DNA from: Crotalaria pallida
Taxonomy: Eukaryota > Streptophyta > Magnoliopsida > Fabales > Fabaceae
DNA: 64,000 nucleotides
Reading direction: 5' to 3'
Assembly: GCA_037953625.1 (NCBI GenBank)
Contig: CM075649.1
Location: forward strand, 76,663,290-76,727,289
Shown here: positions 43,364-52,560 of the stretch, one piece after another
How positions within the stretch are numbered: position 1 is the stretch's first letter
Layout: each line of letters starts with the position of its first letter
The notes under the pieces: generated by a model
Told to the model about the DNA's origin: nothing
Database searches by the model: none
What the model saw: only the letters and a program-made list of their open reading frames with translations
Position numbers and translations under genes: made by a program

Positions 43364-43685
43364 CATGCATCGTCGCAAGGATGCACGTCTTGATCATTAC
43401 TTGGAATTAGGTAGTGTCCATTACTGCGTACATCGTCGCAAGGATGTACGTCTTACAGCTGCGCATGAGCCACTCTTAATGCGTCTTTCGCGATCATTGC
43501 GTGCATCGTCGCAAGGATGCACGTCTGTCATGACCTGGAGCACATCCTAACCGATTCCGCTGGTAGGAATCTTGTGTGAGTCATTACCGCGTACATCGTC
43601 ACAAGGATGTACATCTTACAGCTGCGCACGAACCACTCTCAATGCATCTTTCGCGATCATTGCGTGCATCGTCGCAAGGATGCAC
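43364..43685 (-). repeat. Five GTCGCAAG-loop hairpins with covarying stems, LTR G
   Basis: Stem-loop-stem units at 43366-43385 (TGCATC), 43428-43449 (GTACATC), 43501-43522 (GTGCATC), 43591-43612 (GTACATC, loop GTCACAAG) and 43664-43685 (GTGCATC). The third stem pair alternates G-C and A-T on both sides, and the 8-nt loop is constant. The larger repeat units also share CACTCTTAATGCGTCTTTCG-like sequence. Confidence 0.8.
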
Positions 43686-44600
43686 GTCTGTCATGACCTG
43701 TCTCACACAACCATTTCTCTTTGCTTATCTTTTCACTTTCATTTATTCTTTCTTTACTTTTCCTCTTATACTATTCCTTTTCCTCTTATACTATTCCTTA
43801 TCTTTTACTGTATTATTTCTCATTATCACACTTACTAACTTTACTCACATCTCTACTTAGTTCGGTTTTTAGTTCACATCCATGGTTCCAAATAACAGCA
43901 GCACAACATACATACATATATATCACAAATATCACATTTAGTTCACTTAAACATGCTTATCAACATACACATATCATCTCCCCTACGGTTTTATTCTCTA
44001 CACTAGCACCCATTCCTAATGCTCATCATGAACATGCTAAAAACCCAACTCTAAGCTAGGGTAACACCCACCCCCTTACCTCAAAACCGTAAGGAGTAAG
44101 GTGTCCGATGAGTATTATCCTTGACCCTTGCCTGAAAAAGCCCAGCTCGAAGCCCCTTAAAATCTCGGTGGTATTGTAGCGAACCCTAGAGGTGTTGAGG
44201 AAGAGTTGTTGAGCTGAGGAGAAGGTGAAGAGGATAATCCTAACTACTTGCCACGATTGAAGCTTGATGAAAAATAAGGAAAGAATGGAATTTTGTGTGT
44301 GTGATCCAGACTTTGAGAGTGTTGATCTCTCAAACCCTAAGAGAGAGATAGAGAGAGAGAGAGTTCGTGAGATTGAGAGAAGTTGGAGTTGCAAGAAAAC
44401 TTTTTGTGTGTTATGATTATGATGTTTGTCTTAACTTTGTTTTAATTCACGTGGGAAATAAGTGTGTGGTGTAACATCCTCAATTTTATTTCCATGTTGT
44501 TATTGTTAGAAATTATAAGTGTGAAGGCTATAGACTTAGGAATGTGTTGCCATAACTTAGAAATCACTAGAAAGCATCAAAGAGTAAAATTTTCAAGGCA

Positions 44601-44791
44601 TTAATCGATTAAATCTAGGATTAATCGATTAAGCTTTTGCACCCTCTCAGCCATTACTCAAGTAAAGGATAGATTAATCGATTAGTTCAGCAAATTTCAA
44701 AGGGGTTAATCGACTAATCGTGTGGCTAATCGATTAATGAAATGAGTGATCTCAGGCATTAATCGATTAACTACTTAGGTTAATCGATTAA
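44601..44791 (+). promoter_or_regulatory. TAATCGATTA pairs in Gypsy F U3
   Basis: Words start at 44602/44622 (20 bp), 44707 (TAATCGACTA)/44727 (20) and 44760/44781 (21). A word at 44675 is centred 20 bp from an ACTCAAGT at 44656; in the 3' LTR that partner reads ACTCGAGT (54537). So all four units are 20-21 bp pairs, one made of two different words. They precede TTATAAC at about 44809. Confidence 0.85.
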
Positions 44792-46077
44792 GGCCTCTTG
44801 AAACCGACTTATAACACGTGAAAGGAGGACATTTCCATGAAAAATAACACTCAACACACGACTCATTCTTGGCTCTCTCCTTAGGGTTCCGTTATCTCAA
44901 TCAAAACTCCATTAAATCTCAACTCTTCACCCCAAGGACAAGTTCTAATCACTTCTCCATCATCATCCTCATCTTCTTCACCATCAACTTTAAGGTTTCC
45001 TCCTCTCTCTTTCCACTTCCCACTCCACCACTTTGAGGTAAGAGAGGAGATATTCTCCTAATTAGAGGGAGGGCATAATTATAGTAATAAGCTCATGATC
45101 TTATACATGTTATTGGTTGTGTTTTGGTTGTTAGTTTATTGATATGAAAACCCTAGGTTTCAACCCCATAAATAGACTCATGTTAATTGTAGCTTGGTTA
45201 TGATTTATGTGCTAATTAATTTGAGACTTGTATGGTGTGGTTAATTTCATGTTTGGTGTTTTAATGGGAAATTTATTGTGGTATGGAATTATTATGTTTG
45301 AAACCCTTAAGTGAGGCACCCTACTTTATAAAAATAATTATGTAAAGAGGTTTGGTTCATTAAATTCTCTAAAATGAATTAGAAACACGTAATTATTAAA
45401 GTGAGGAAGGACGTTAGGTGTAACACTCCTTCATATAGATCCATGTTGATAAAAAGAATTGCTCTTATTATCTTTGGTAAAAGTTTATGGACTTGATTGA
45501 GTAAAGATTTAATTAAAAATCCTTTTAAAAGCCTTTGTAAAATACTTGGTGTTTATTTGCAATTAGTAAAAACCTTACCTTTATCATTTCATGAAAATAT
45601 TATTTATTAAAGCGTGAAACCACGTTTATCAGAGTAAGCGGAAATTAGAGACCTTGACTTGATAACTCACATTTAATACTAGTGAAGAAAACATAAACAT
45701 AACTATATATATATGATCATCATAAAAAGAGTCATCAACATCAGAGTCAAAGTCGAGATAGCAGGTTTATACAAAATACAAGTCCATAATATAAGACCAC
45801 CTCACTGAGATCTCTCAAAATATGTACAATATATATATATAGAGCAAAATATGAAATCCCAGAAGTGGTCCAGCGATCCTCCTCCATAGCATGATCTCCA
45901 AGTCTCCAGCAGCTGCTCCACCCATCCCACATCCTAACCATCTATACTATGCATCACCTGGTGGATCCCCAACTCCCCACTGGCTCCCAGTGGAGTACTC
46001 GACTGGCTCCCAGTGGAGTACTCGACTGGCTCATCCTCGCTCTCACCCTCTTCCGGATCCTCCTCTACCTCCTCTGA

Positions 46078-46455
46078 CTAAGTGGGTGCCCCACCACTGG
46101 GCACTGGGTCAGCTGAGGGAGTCCCATGAACCGGACTCATCGGACGAGGTATAGGAGTCTCCTCTCGAACCACTCGAGAAGCAGAGGGGTGAGATCGAGT
46201 AGCGGCTCGAAAACGAAAGGAATGAAAACGACGAGCAGGTCGAGTCGGGGGTGGTCCATGATAAGTATAGAAAGGGGGTACATGCAAAGTATAGATAATA
46301 GGGATGCGAAACCTACGAGGACGGACACGAGCCAAAGGGTTGGGGTGATATAGAGTCACCTCCACCTCGCCCTCATAAGTGGCTCGATGGTCCTCGTAGT
46401 ACCACACTCCACTAGGGAGCGGGCGCATCTCGATGCAAGCTAGATAGCGTGCCAT
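46078..46455 (-). pseudogene. LTR-encoded MARYLAC protein (LTR E copy, early stop)
   Basis: ATG at 46455. Shares MARYLAC, SGVWYYEDHRATYEGEVE, LARVRPRRFRIP, YTLHVPPFYTYHGPPP and RFHSFRFRAATRSHPSA with the other copies, then stops at a TAG (46078-46080) after GGAPT. Reading on in the same frame gives SEEVEEDPEEGESEDEP, the acidic tail seen in the other copies, so the TAG is a CAG to TAG nonsense change and about 40 residues are lost. Confidence 0.65.
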
Positions 46456-46714
46456 CACCTAACATGGGCAAAAAGGGGTAAGCACATAATCCACATAATC
46501 GAATAAGAATAAATAAAGCATGTAACAATATACGTTGCAAACATCCAATGCAAGTACGCATGTAAATGAATGAGTGTTTTCCAATTGTAACATTTCCATT
46601 AATTATGAGTAATGATGCATGTCTCCCAAATCCATTGTCCATTGAACGTTCATTCCAATAATTCACATACATGACCAACATGTATTGTGGAACTGCTCGG
46701 ATAGTGTGCACACA

Positions 46715-46768
46715 ACGTCACCAAGACGTAACAGCATTCCCAAATGCTGCCCACATTACCAAAATGTG
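46715..46768 (-). repeat. Three UUGGU/UGGG-loop hairpins, LTR E
   Basis: 46715-46729 (ACGTC stem, loop ACCAA on the plus strand), 46732-46749 (CAGCATT, loop CCCA), 46752-46768 (CACATT, loop ACCAA). In the sense direction the loops are TTGGT and TGGG. They lie about 250-310 bp upstream of the ORF's 3' splice-like site, as in LTR A'. Confidence 0.75.
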
Positions 46769-47027
46769 TCATCGAGCCAGTTACCACCGAATTATCCCCA
46801 ACCTTACACCATGCATGTATGCACATAAAATTATATACACAAGATTAACCAATAATCTTATTATGTGCATCCAATATTATTCCTTCAGTGAGTTAGACTG
46901 TTGTTAATATTTTTCCCAATCCTTTTATTGGAACATGAAACCTTTTCCCGTGATCATAATTGATCTTAATCGATGTCCTATTGGGTATATTAAAAGAAAG
47001 TTAATTTTTCTGTCTCAGGTCCAAAAT

Positions 47028-47297
47028 ACTCGAGTGAACCTATCAATACTCGAGTGTTCCTCAGTTTTATGAAAATACTCGAGTGTTCCTCACATTACTC
47101 GAGTGTTCATTCATTTTCCAGAAATACTTTGAAAATTCATTAGAATACTCGAGTGTTCTCCATGAAACTCGAGTGTTCTTAAGGTTTCCCAGAAATTCAT
47201 TAAAAATTCCCAGAATACTCGAGTGTTCTTGAGTTTCCCAGAAAATCCAATTTCCAAAATAGGCCAAATACTCGAGTATTACCCATAATACTCGAGT
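47028..47297 (-). repeat. ACTCGAGT palindrome pairs, LTR E
   Basis: Words start at 47028/47048, 47077/47097, 47147/47167, a single word at 47217, and 47270/47290; each pair is 20 bp apart. A decayed ACTTTGAA at 47126 lies 21 bp from 47147. The paired unit often reads ACTCGAGTGTTC. Confidence 0.9.
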
Positions 47298-48202
47298 GTT
47301 TGCAGACAGACAGCACAGAAAAATGAGTTTTAACATACCAACTTCGATTATAGTCCAATCCAGTCCAAACCAAAGATCAACATAGCTCACTTTACACATT
47401 TTAAACATGTTCCAACACAGAATTAACAACATCTAACACTGAACCACAGATTATCCATAATTATGCATAAAAATGCAATTTCCACAACTTAACATACCAA
47501 ATCCAATTTTACATATATCCATTCCAATTTCAGCATTAGTACACCTTGCATGTGACCAAATACACATGTCCAAATATTCATTTAAGTCCAGAAAGGCCTC
47601 CAAGCCTCATTCCTATTTCCCACTATGCCCATAGAGCCATTTGATGACTCATATCCTAATTCCACAAGATTTAAACTTATTCTAGTGAATTAGAAGCTTC
47701 ACCCTTACCTCAAATTCGTGAATCAACTTTGAAATTGCAGAGAAATTGGCTAGAGATGCTCAACCCCCAAGATCCTATGCATGCAGTCATAGTTGAGCAG
47801 AGCACCAAAATCAGAAGATTTGACATGCAAAATTCGATTTAAAATTGGGGAAAACGATTAGAATTGATTCTCTGCAACTTACACTAGAAGTATAGATGAA
47901 TTTGAGATTCATAGGGTCCAAGGGCTTACCACAATCTAAGTTGAAAGTGAGCTCCAAGCTTCAGTTTTCAACTTTGACACCAAGAACACCCTTTCTTCTC
48001 AGCTTCGATTCTCCTTCTACACAGCGCCTTAACTCACGATTTTTATGTTTTTGTGAAGCTCGAGACGTGAGCTTCACAATGGTGTATCACTCTCGTTCCA
48101 ATTCTCAAACACATTCGAGAAATCGAACCACGAAATTGGAAACCCTAAACCCAAGTTCTCAGAGCAAAACCAACAAAATCTCCCTTCTTCAACAATCCAA
48201 GC

Positions 48203-48370
48203 TTTATATAGACCCTCCCAGTGCTCATGCAACGCGCCACGACAACCATCATCGTGTTTCCATGGTGTTTTCGTGTCACTCAAAGGGATTCGTTGTGGGT
48301 TGACTCATCAACCGCACTAACGAGTTCTCCACTGACTCGATTACTCGAGTATTTCCAGAAATACTCGAGT
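48203..48370 (-). promoter_or_regulatory. LTR E promoter: palindrome pair and TATA box
   Basis: ACTCGAGT at 48343 and 48363 (20 bp apart), centre about 149 bp upstream of CTATATAAAG (48202-48211) on the minus strand. The same geometry occurs in LTRs B and A'. Confidence 0.65.
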
Positions 48371-49258
48371 ATTTTGGTCAGTTTTTCAAAAATATTTATT
48401 TTAATGCCCTTCCCTCCAAAGTCTTCCTAATATTGCTTCTAGGTCCTCTTCCAGGGACTAATATGCAAAAACCTTATTTTTACATATTATTTGTTTGCTG
48501 CAATATTTTTCTACTTTCGCAATTACTCTTACTAACTCATAATAATCTTAATTTAATTAATGAAACATAATTATGATTAAGAAAATAATTTGAAAATATA
48601 TTTTCATAAATCATAATCACATTACATCAGGAGACGAAAATTTGGGGTGTTACATTAGGAAATTGGGAAAGATACGTGAAGATTCTATGAACTGATGGAC
48701 GGTCACGCGAAGGTTCATAGAATTGACGGACGAGAGTGATATAGTGGCGAGATTGTGTTAATCACACAATCACTAGAATTATCATAGTTGGACTTTGATC
48801 TACTAGAGAATGTGGAAAATGCACCATGTTGGGGATTGGTCCAATGCGCCCTATAATAATTCTATTGGTCACTTAAACACATCTGGACTAGTTGAGGATG
48901 GTCCCCGCTATAGCCAATTTGGGTAAAACGGCCCAAATTGTACGAAGGACGAATACGCGAAGTACTGTGCAAGCATTGGTTGGGGGAAACTTACTCCTAG
49001 TTGATCCTTTCCAATAAGTGTAGAGGGCGATGTGAGGAATGGAAATGGAAACAAAGAAGAAATGGTTATATTATGGTATATATATGTGGTGAAAGGGTAA
49101 TTTGGAAATGGATAACAATGGGATAGAGATTTATAATGGAAAATGGCATGATTATCTATGTGTTTGTTTGTCATGTATACTATTATGTCTTATTATTGTT
49201 TTCATGTGTTTCCTTTGATTTTGAGTTATATCTCACTCTCTTTGTTGACCATTTTTAG

Positions 49259-49329
49259 GTAATGTGGAAGGAGATGCTTTTGATATCCTTATGGCTGAGG
49301 ATGGGTACACTTCTCCAAAGGGAGTGTAA
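49259..49329 (+). other. Short exon-2 frame in LTR F
   Basis: After CCATTTTTAG a frame reads GNVEGDAFDILMAEDGYTSP then KGV and TAA. It is kept open in the 3' LTR (from about 55897) with few changes. It holds the place of the MARYLAC ORF but is only about 23 codons and has no ATG at its start. Confidence 0.35.
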
Positions 49330-49736
49330 CCTTATATAATAGGAAACTCTTTCCTGCAGCTGACCTTGCTCTCATATCATATGGACTTAGGACTATTATG
49401 ATTATGGACTTTTAATATAACTGTCTGGATATCACCACTTGACTAATGTTGGAAAAAAAACACTTATGTGTACATCCTTTTGAAAATGGTGATATTCCGT
49501 TTTTGGTTTGTAAAACTTAAACTTATTTTGGTGCGAACTTGAAATATGATGTTGTAAACTTTTATATCCTGATGTGAATGAACGAATGTATATATTTCTG
49601 AATTATTTGGTTGACAGGTGACAGGTTTCTTAAAAAGGGAAAAGTTACAAATTTAATACAAACCCTGTCAAAATTTTCTTAAAATTTCTATAAGATAATG
49701 TTATAAAAATATTATAAATGTAGGTGTTACATTTTA

Positions 49737-49748
49737 TGGTATCAGAGC
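49737..49748 (+). promoter_or_regulatory. Primer binding site of Gypsy F (initiator tRNA-Met)
   Basis: TGGTATCAGAGC, five bases after the 5' LTR end at 49731. Confidence 0.93.
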
Positions 49749-49928
49749 AATGGTTGCATTCCTCAGCTGTGAGTATGGGATTACCATACTCCCAAAGTAT
49801 TACTCACCAAGCGAGTAATACTTAATTCTTAGAAGTAAATAGGACAGAGTAAGTTAGTAGAACCTTAGTAGTAATGAGTTATTTATTATTTAGTGGTGAT
49901 GGTTGTACTAACCACACATGAATTTCAG

Positions 49929-51098
49929 ATGGCAGGTCGAACTAACCAAGTTTTTGAGAGGCTTACCGAAGTTCTTGGGAATTTAACTCGATCTAATGAT
50001 CGTCAAGCTGCTGTCTTGGAAAACTTGGTGCAAGCTAGTGCTAACCAGGCCAACCAAAGGCAGGAGCCAGCTGCTGCTAATGGAATTTCTGAATTCAAGA
50101 AGATGGATCCCCCCAGATTCGAAGGCGACTTCAATCCTATGGGAGCTCAGCTTTGGCTGCAAGAACTGGAGAAGATCTTTAGATCTTTCACTTGTTCTGA
50201 TGAAGAGAAGGTGGCCTATTCTTCTTATATGCTAGTTGGAGATGCTGAATCCTGGTGGGAAGATACCAGGAGATTCTTGGAGGCTGAAGGAATTCTTATT
50301 TCTTGGGAACTCTTTAAGGAGAGATTCCTAGAGAAATATTTTCCGGAGGATGTCCGCCGCAAAAAGGAGATTGAATTTCTGGAGCTGAAGCAAGGATCGA
50401 CGAGAGTAGGTGAATATGCAGCAAAATTTGAAGAGTTAATCCGATTCTCTCCCTATTTCCAGTTCAATCCGGATGAAAGGTCTGAATGTATGAAATTTGA
50501 AAGTGGGCTTCGCTTAGGGATAAAGATGGCTTTCAGATATCAGAATATCCGAATTTTCCCTCAACTGGTTAATATGTGTCGTACATATGAAGATGATAGG
50601 AAGGCTAAGGAAGCACACAAGAAGAGTATGCAGGTGGCTTCCAAGGCATATGGACCAGTCAGAGGTAGGGGCAAAGGACCGGTGGTTAGGAAGGATCCTT
50701 ACCCCGTTCCAAAGGCTGCAGAAGTGAACGCACCAGGAGTTGCTGCAGGGAAGGCAGTTCCTGTTGTCCAAGGTTCTTTTCCTTTATGTCCTCATTGCCA
50801 CAGGCGCCACACTGGATTTTGTTGGAGATTGCAGAATAAGGGGAATGAAATTGTTTGTTTCTTATGCCAGCAACCAGGGCATATTGTGAGCAATTTCCCT
50901 AAGAATCAGAATGCAAGAAAAGGAGGAAGTGTGGTCAAGTCTAGAGCCAACCCATCTACTGCTTATGGAAAAGCGTACACCCTGTCTGGAACTCAAGCAG
51001 AAGAATCTGAAGATCTTATTAAAGGTACCTGCTATCTAAATGGTTTTCGTGTAAAGTGTTATATGACTGTGGCACAACCCATTCCTTTATATCCTTAG
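49929..51098 (+). pseudogene. gag: Gypsy F gag (frameshifted before protease)
   Basis: ATG at 49929 starts MAGRTNQVFERLTEVLGNL, like the gag start of element G. Core: FKKMDPPRFEGDFNPMG, WLQELEKIFRSF, WELFKERFLEKYFPEDVRRK, LKQGSTRVGEYAAKFEEL. The zinc knuckle reads CFLCQQPGHIVSNF, with Phe where the last Cys should be, so it is impaired. The frame ends at 51098 after a one-base loss near 51055. The neighbouring frame continues as LYDCGTTHSFISLDC, the protease site, where the usual DSG is DCG. Confidence 0.88.
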
Positions 51099-51650
51099 AC
51101 TGTGTGCAGAGACTAAAACTACCTGTCATAGAAATACCTTATAAACTAATAGTTTCAACCCCCACAAATCCTTCTGTTATCACTTAAAAAATGTGTCCCA
51201 ATTGTAACCTTAAAATCCTGGACCATGAATTCCAAATTAACCTTATATGTCTACCCTTGACCCAATTAGACCTAATCTTAGGTAAGGACTGGATGTCTAA
51301 TAACCATATAGTCATAGACTGTCATAATAAAACCATTATCTTCAACCAACCTAAAGAACCAAATCTGGATTTAGTTGCTATGGAAATGGAAATGGTACCC
51401 TCTCTTTCTCAAATTCCAATAGTGAATGAATTCCCAGAAGTTTTCTATTATGAAGTTCCTAGATTACCATCAGTACGAGAAGTAGAGTTCAACATTGACT
51501 TGGTGCCAATGACTGGACCAATTTCTTTGCCTCTTCACAGAATGGCTCCAGTGGAACTGGTTGAATTAAAGAAGCAATTAGAAGATATGTTGGAAAAGAA
51601 GTTTATTAGGCCGAGTGTCTCACCCTGGGGCTCCAGTACTTTTTGTAAAG
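51060..51650 (+). pseudogene. pol: Gypsy F protease and RT linker
   Basis: Protease site DCGTTHSF in the frame after gag, a TAA-containing patch at about 51184, then an open stretch from 51191 with ICLPLTQLDLILGKDWMSNN (flap region) and the RT linker GPISLPLHRMAPVELVELKK and EKKFIRPSVSPWGSS. It then shifts frame near 51630. Confidence 0.8.
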
Positions 51651-52560
51651 AAGAAGGACGGAAGCCTCAGGTTATGTGTAGACTACCAGCAGCTTAATAA
51701 AGTGACCATCAAGAATAAGTACCCTTTGCCTCGGACCGATGATTTGATGGACCAGTTGCGTGGAGCAGCAGTCTTTTTTAAGATCGATCTTCAATCTGGT
51801 TATCATCAAATCAGAGTTAAGGAAGAAGACATTCCCAAGACTGCATTTAGATCACGGTATGGCCATTATGAATATGTGGTGATGTTGTTTGGTCTAACCA
51901 ATGCACCAGCTGTGTTCATGGACTATATGAACAGGATTTTTCGACCTTACTTGGACTCCTTTGTGGTAGTCCTTATTGATGATATTTTAATCTACTCAAA
52001 GGATTCCAGGGAGCATCAAGAACACCTCCGGATAGTCCTAAGAACTTTGAAGAAAAAGTAGTTGTATGCAAAACTTTCCAAGTGTGAATTTTGGCTTAAG
52101 AAAGTGAAATTCTTAGGCCATGTGATTACTAAGGAAGGCATTGCGGTAGATCCCGCAAAAGTAGAAGCTGTGTTGAAGTGGGAACAGCCCAAGAGTGTAA
52201 CAGAAGTCAGAAGTTTTCTTGGTTTGGCAGGTTATTACAAGAGATTCATCTAGGATTTCTCTAAAATAGCTTTGCCACTGACAAAGTTGACCAGGAAGGA
52301 GAATCCATTTAAGTGGACTCCCAAGTGTGAAGAAAGTTTCTTTGAGTTGAAAGACAAGTTGACTTCTTCACCAGTCTTAATCTTGTCTGATCCTCAGAAG
52401 AACTTTGATGTTTATTGTGATGCATCAAGGCAAGGTCTAGGCTGTGTTCTGATGCAAGAGGGAAGGGTGATTGCCTATGCTTCCAAACAATTGAGACCGA
52501 ATGAGGAGAATTACCATACTCACGATCTGGAGCTAGCAGCTATTTTTTTGCTCTTAAGAT
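51636..52560 (+). pseudogene. pol: Gypsy F reverse transcriptase and RNase H start
   Basis: RT motifs VDYQQLNKVTIKNKYPLPRT, FFKIDLQSGYHQI, MLFGLTNAPAVF, LIDDILIYSKD. Stops: TAG at 52059-52061 (Gln expected before LYAKLSKCEFWL, CAG to TAG) and TAG at 52251-52253 (Glu expected in FIEDFSK). Continues with LTRKENPFKW and the RNase H VYCDASRQGLGCVLMQ. A T-run slip near 52548 shifts frame. Confidence 0.87.

Larger units (their letters stand above)
45419..48654 (-). mobile_element. Solo LTR E in Gypsy F
   Basis: 3236 bp, flanked by TTAGG (45414-45418, 48655-48659). Minus-strand sense, starting TGTAACACCCCAAATTTTCG, much like LTR A'. Order: ACTCGAGT pair 48363/48343, TATA about 48203-48211, 5' splice-like GATTGTG|GTAAGC (47940/47939), ACTCGAGT pairs 47290-47028, hairpins 46768-46715, 3' splice-like GTTAG (46460-46459), MARYLAC ORF. 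A 23-bp tandem duplication with two more CTCCAGTGGAG-like units lies at about 45983-46027. Confidence 0.9.
44470..49731 (+). repeat. 5' LTR of Gypsy F (interrupted by solo LTR E)
   Basis: 44470-45418 and 48660-49731, starting TGTAACATCCTC and ending GGTGTTACA. Contains the TAATCGATTA words, TATA-like TTATAAC (about 44809), 5' splice-like TTTGAG|GTAAGAG (45037/45038) and 3' splice-like CCATTTTTAG (49258). Two long hairpins lie in the intron-like part: arms TTCTATGAAC/GTTCATAGAA near 48682-48723 and CAATTTGGG/CCCAAATTG near 48914-48940. Confidence 0.92.

Noticed and set aside
43317..43860. Overlapping ORFs in LTR G
   Set aside because: They are read through the GTCGCAAG hairpin repeats on the antisense strand and have no homology.
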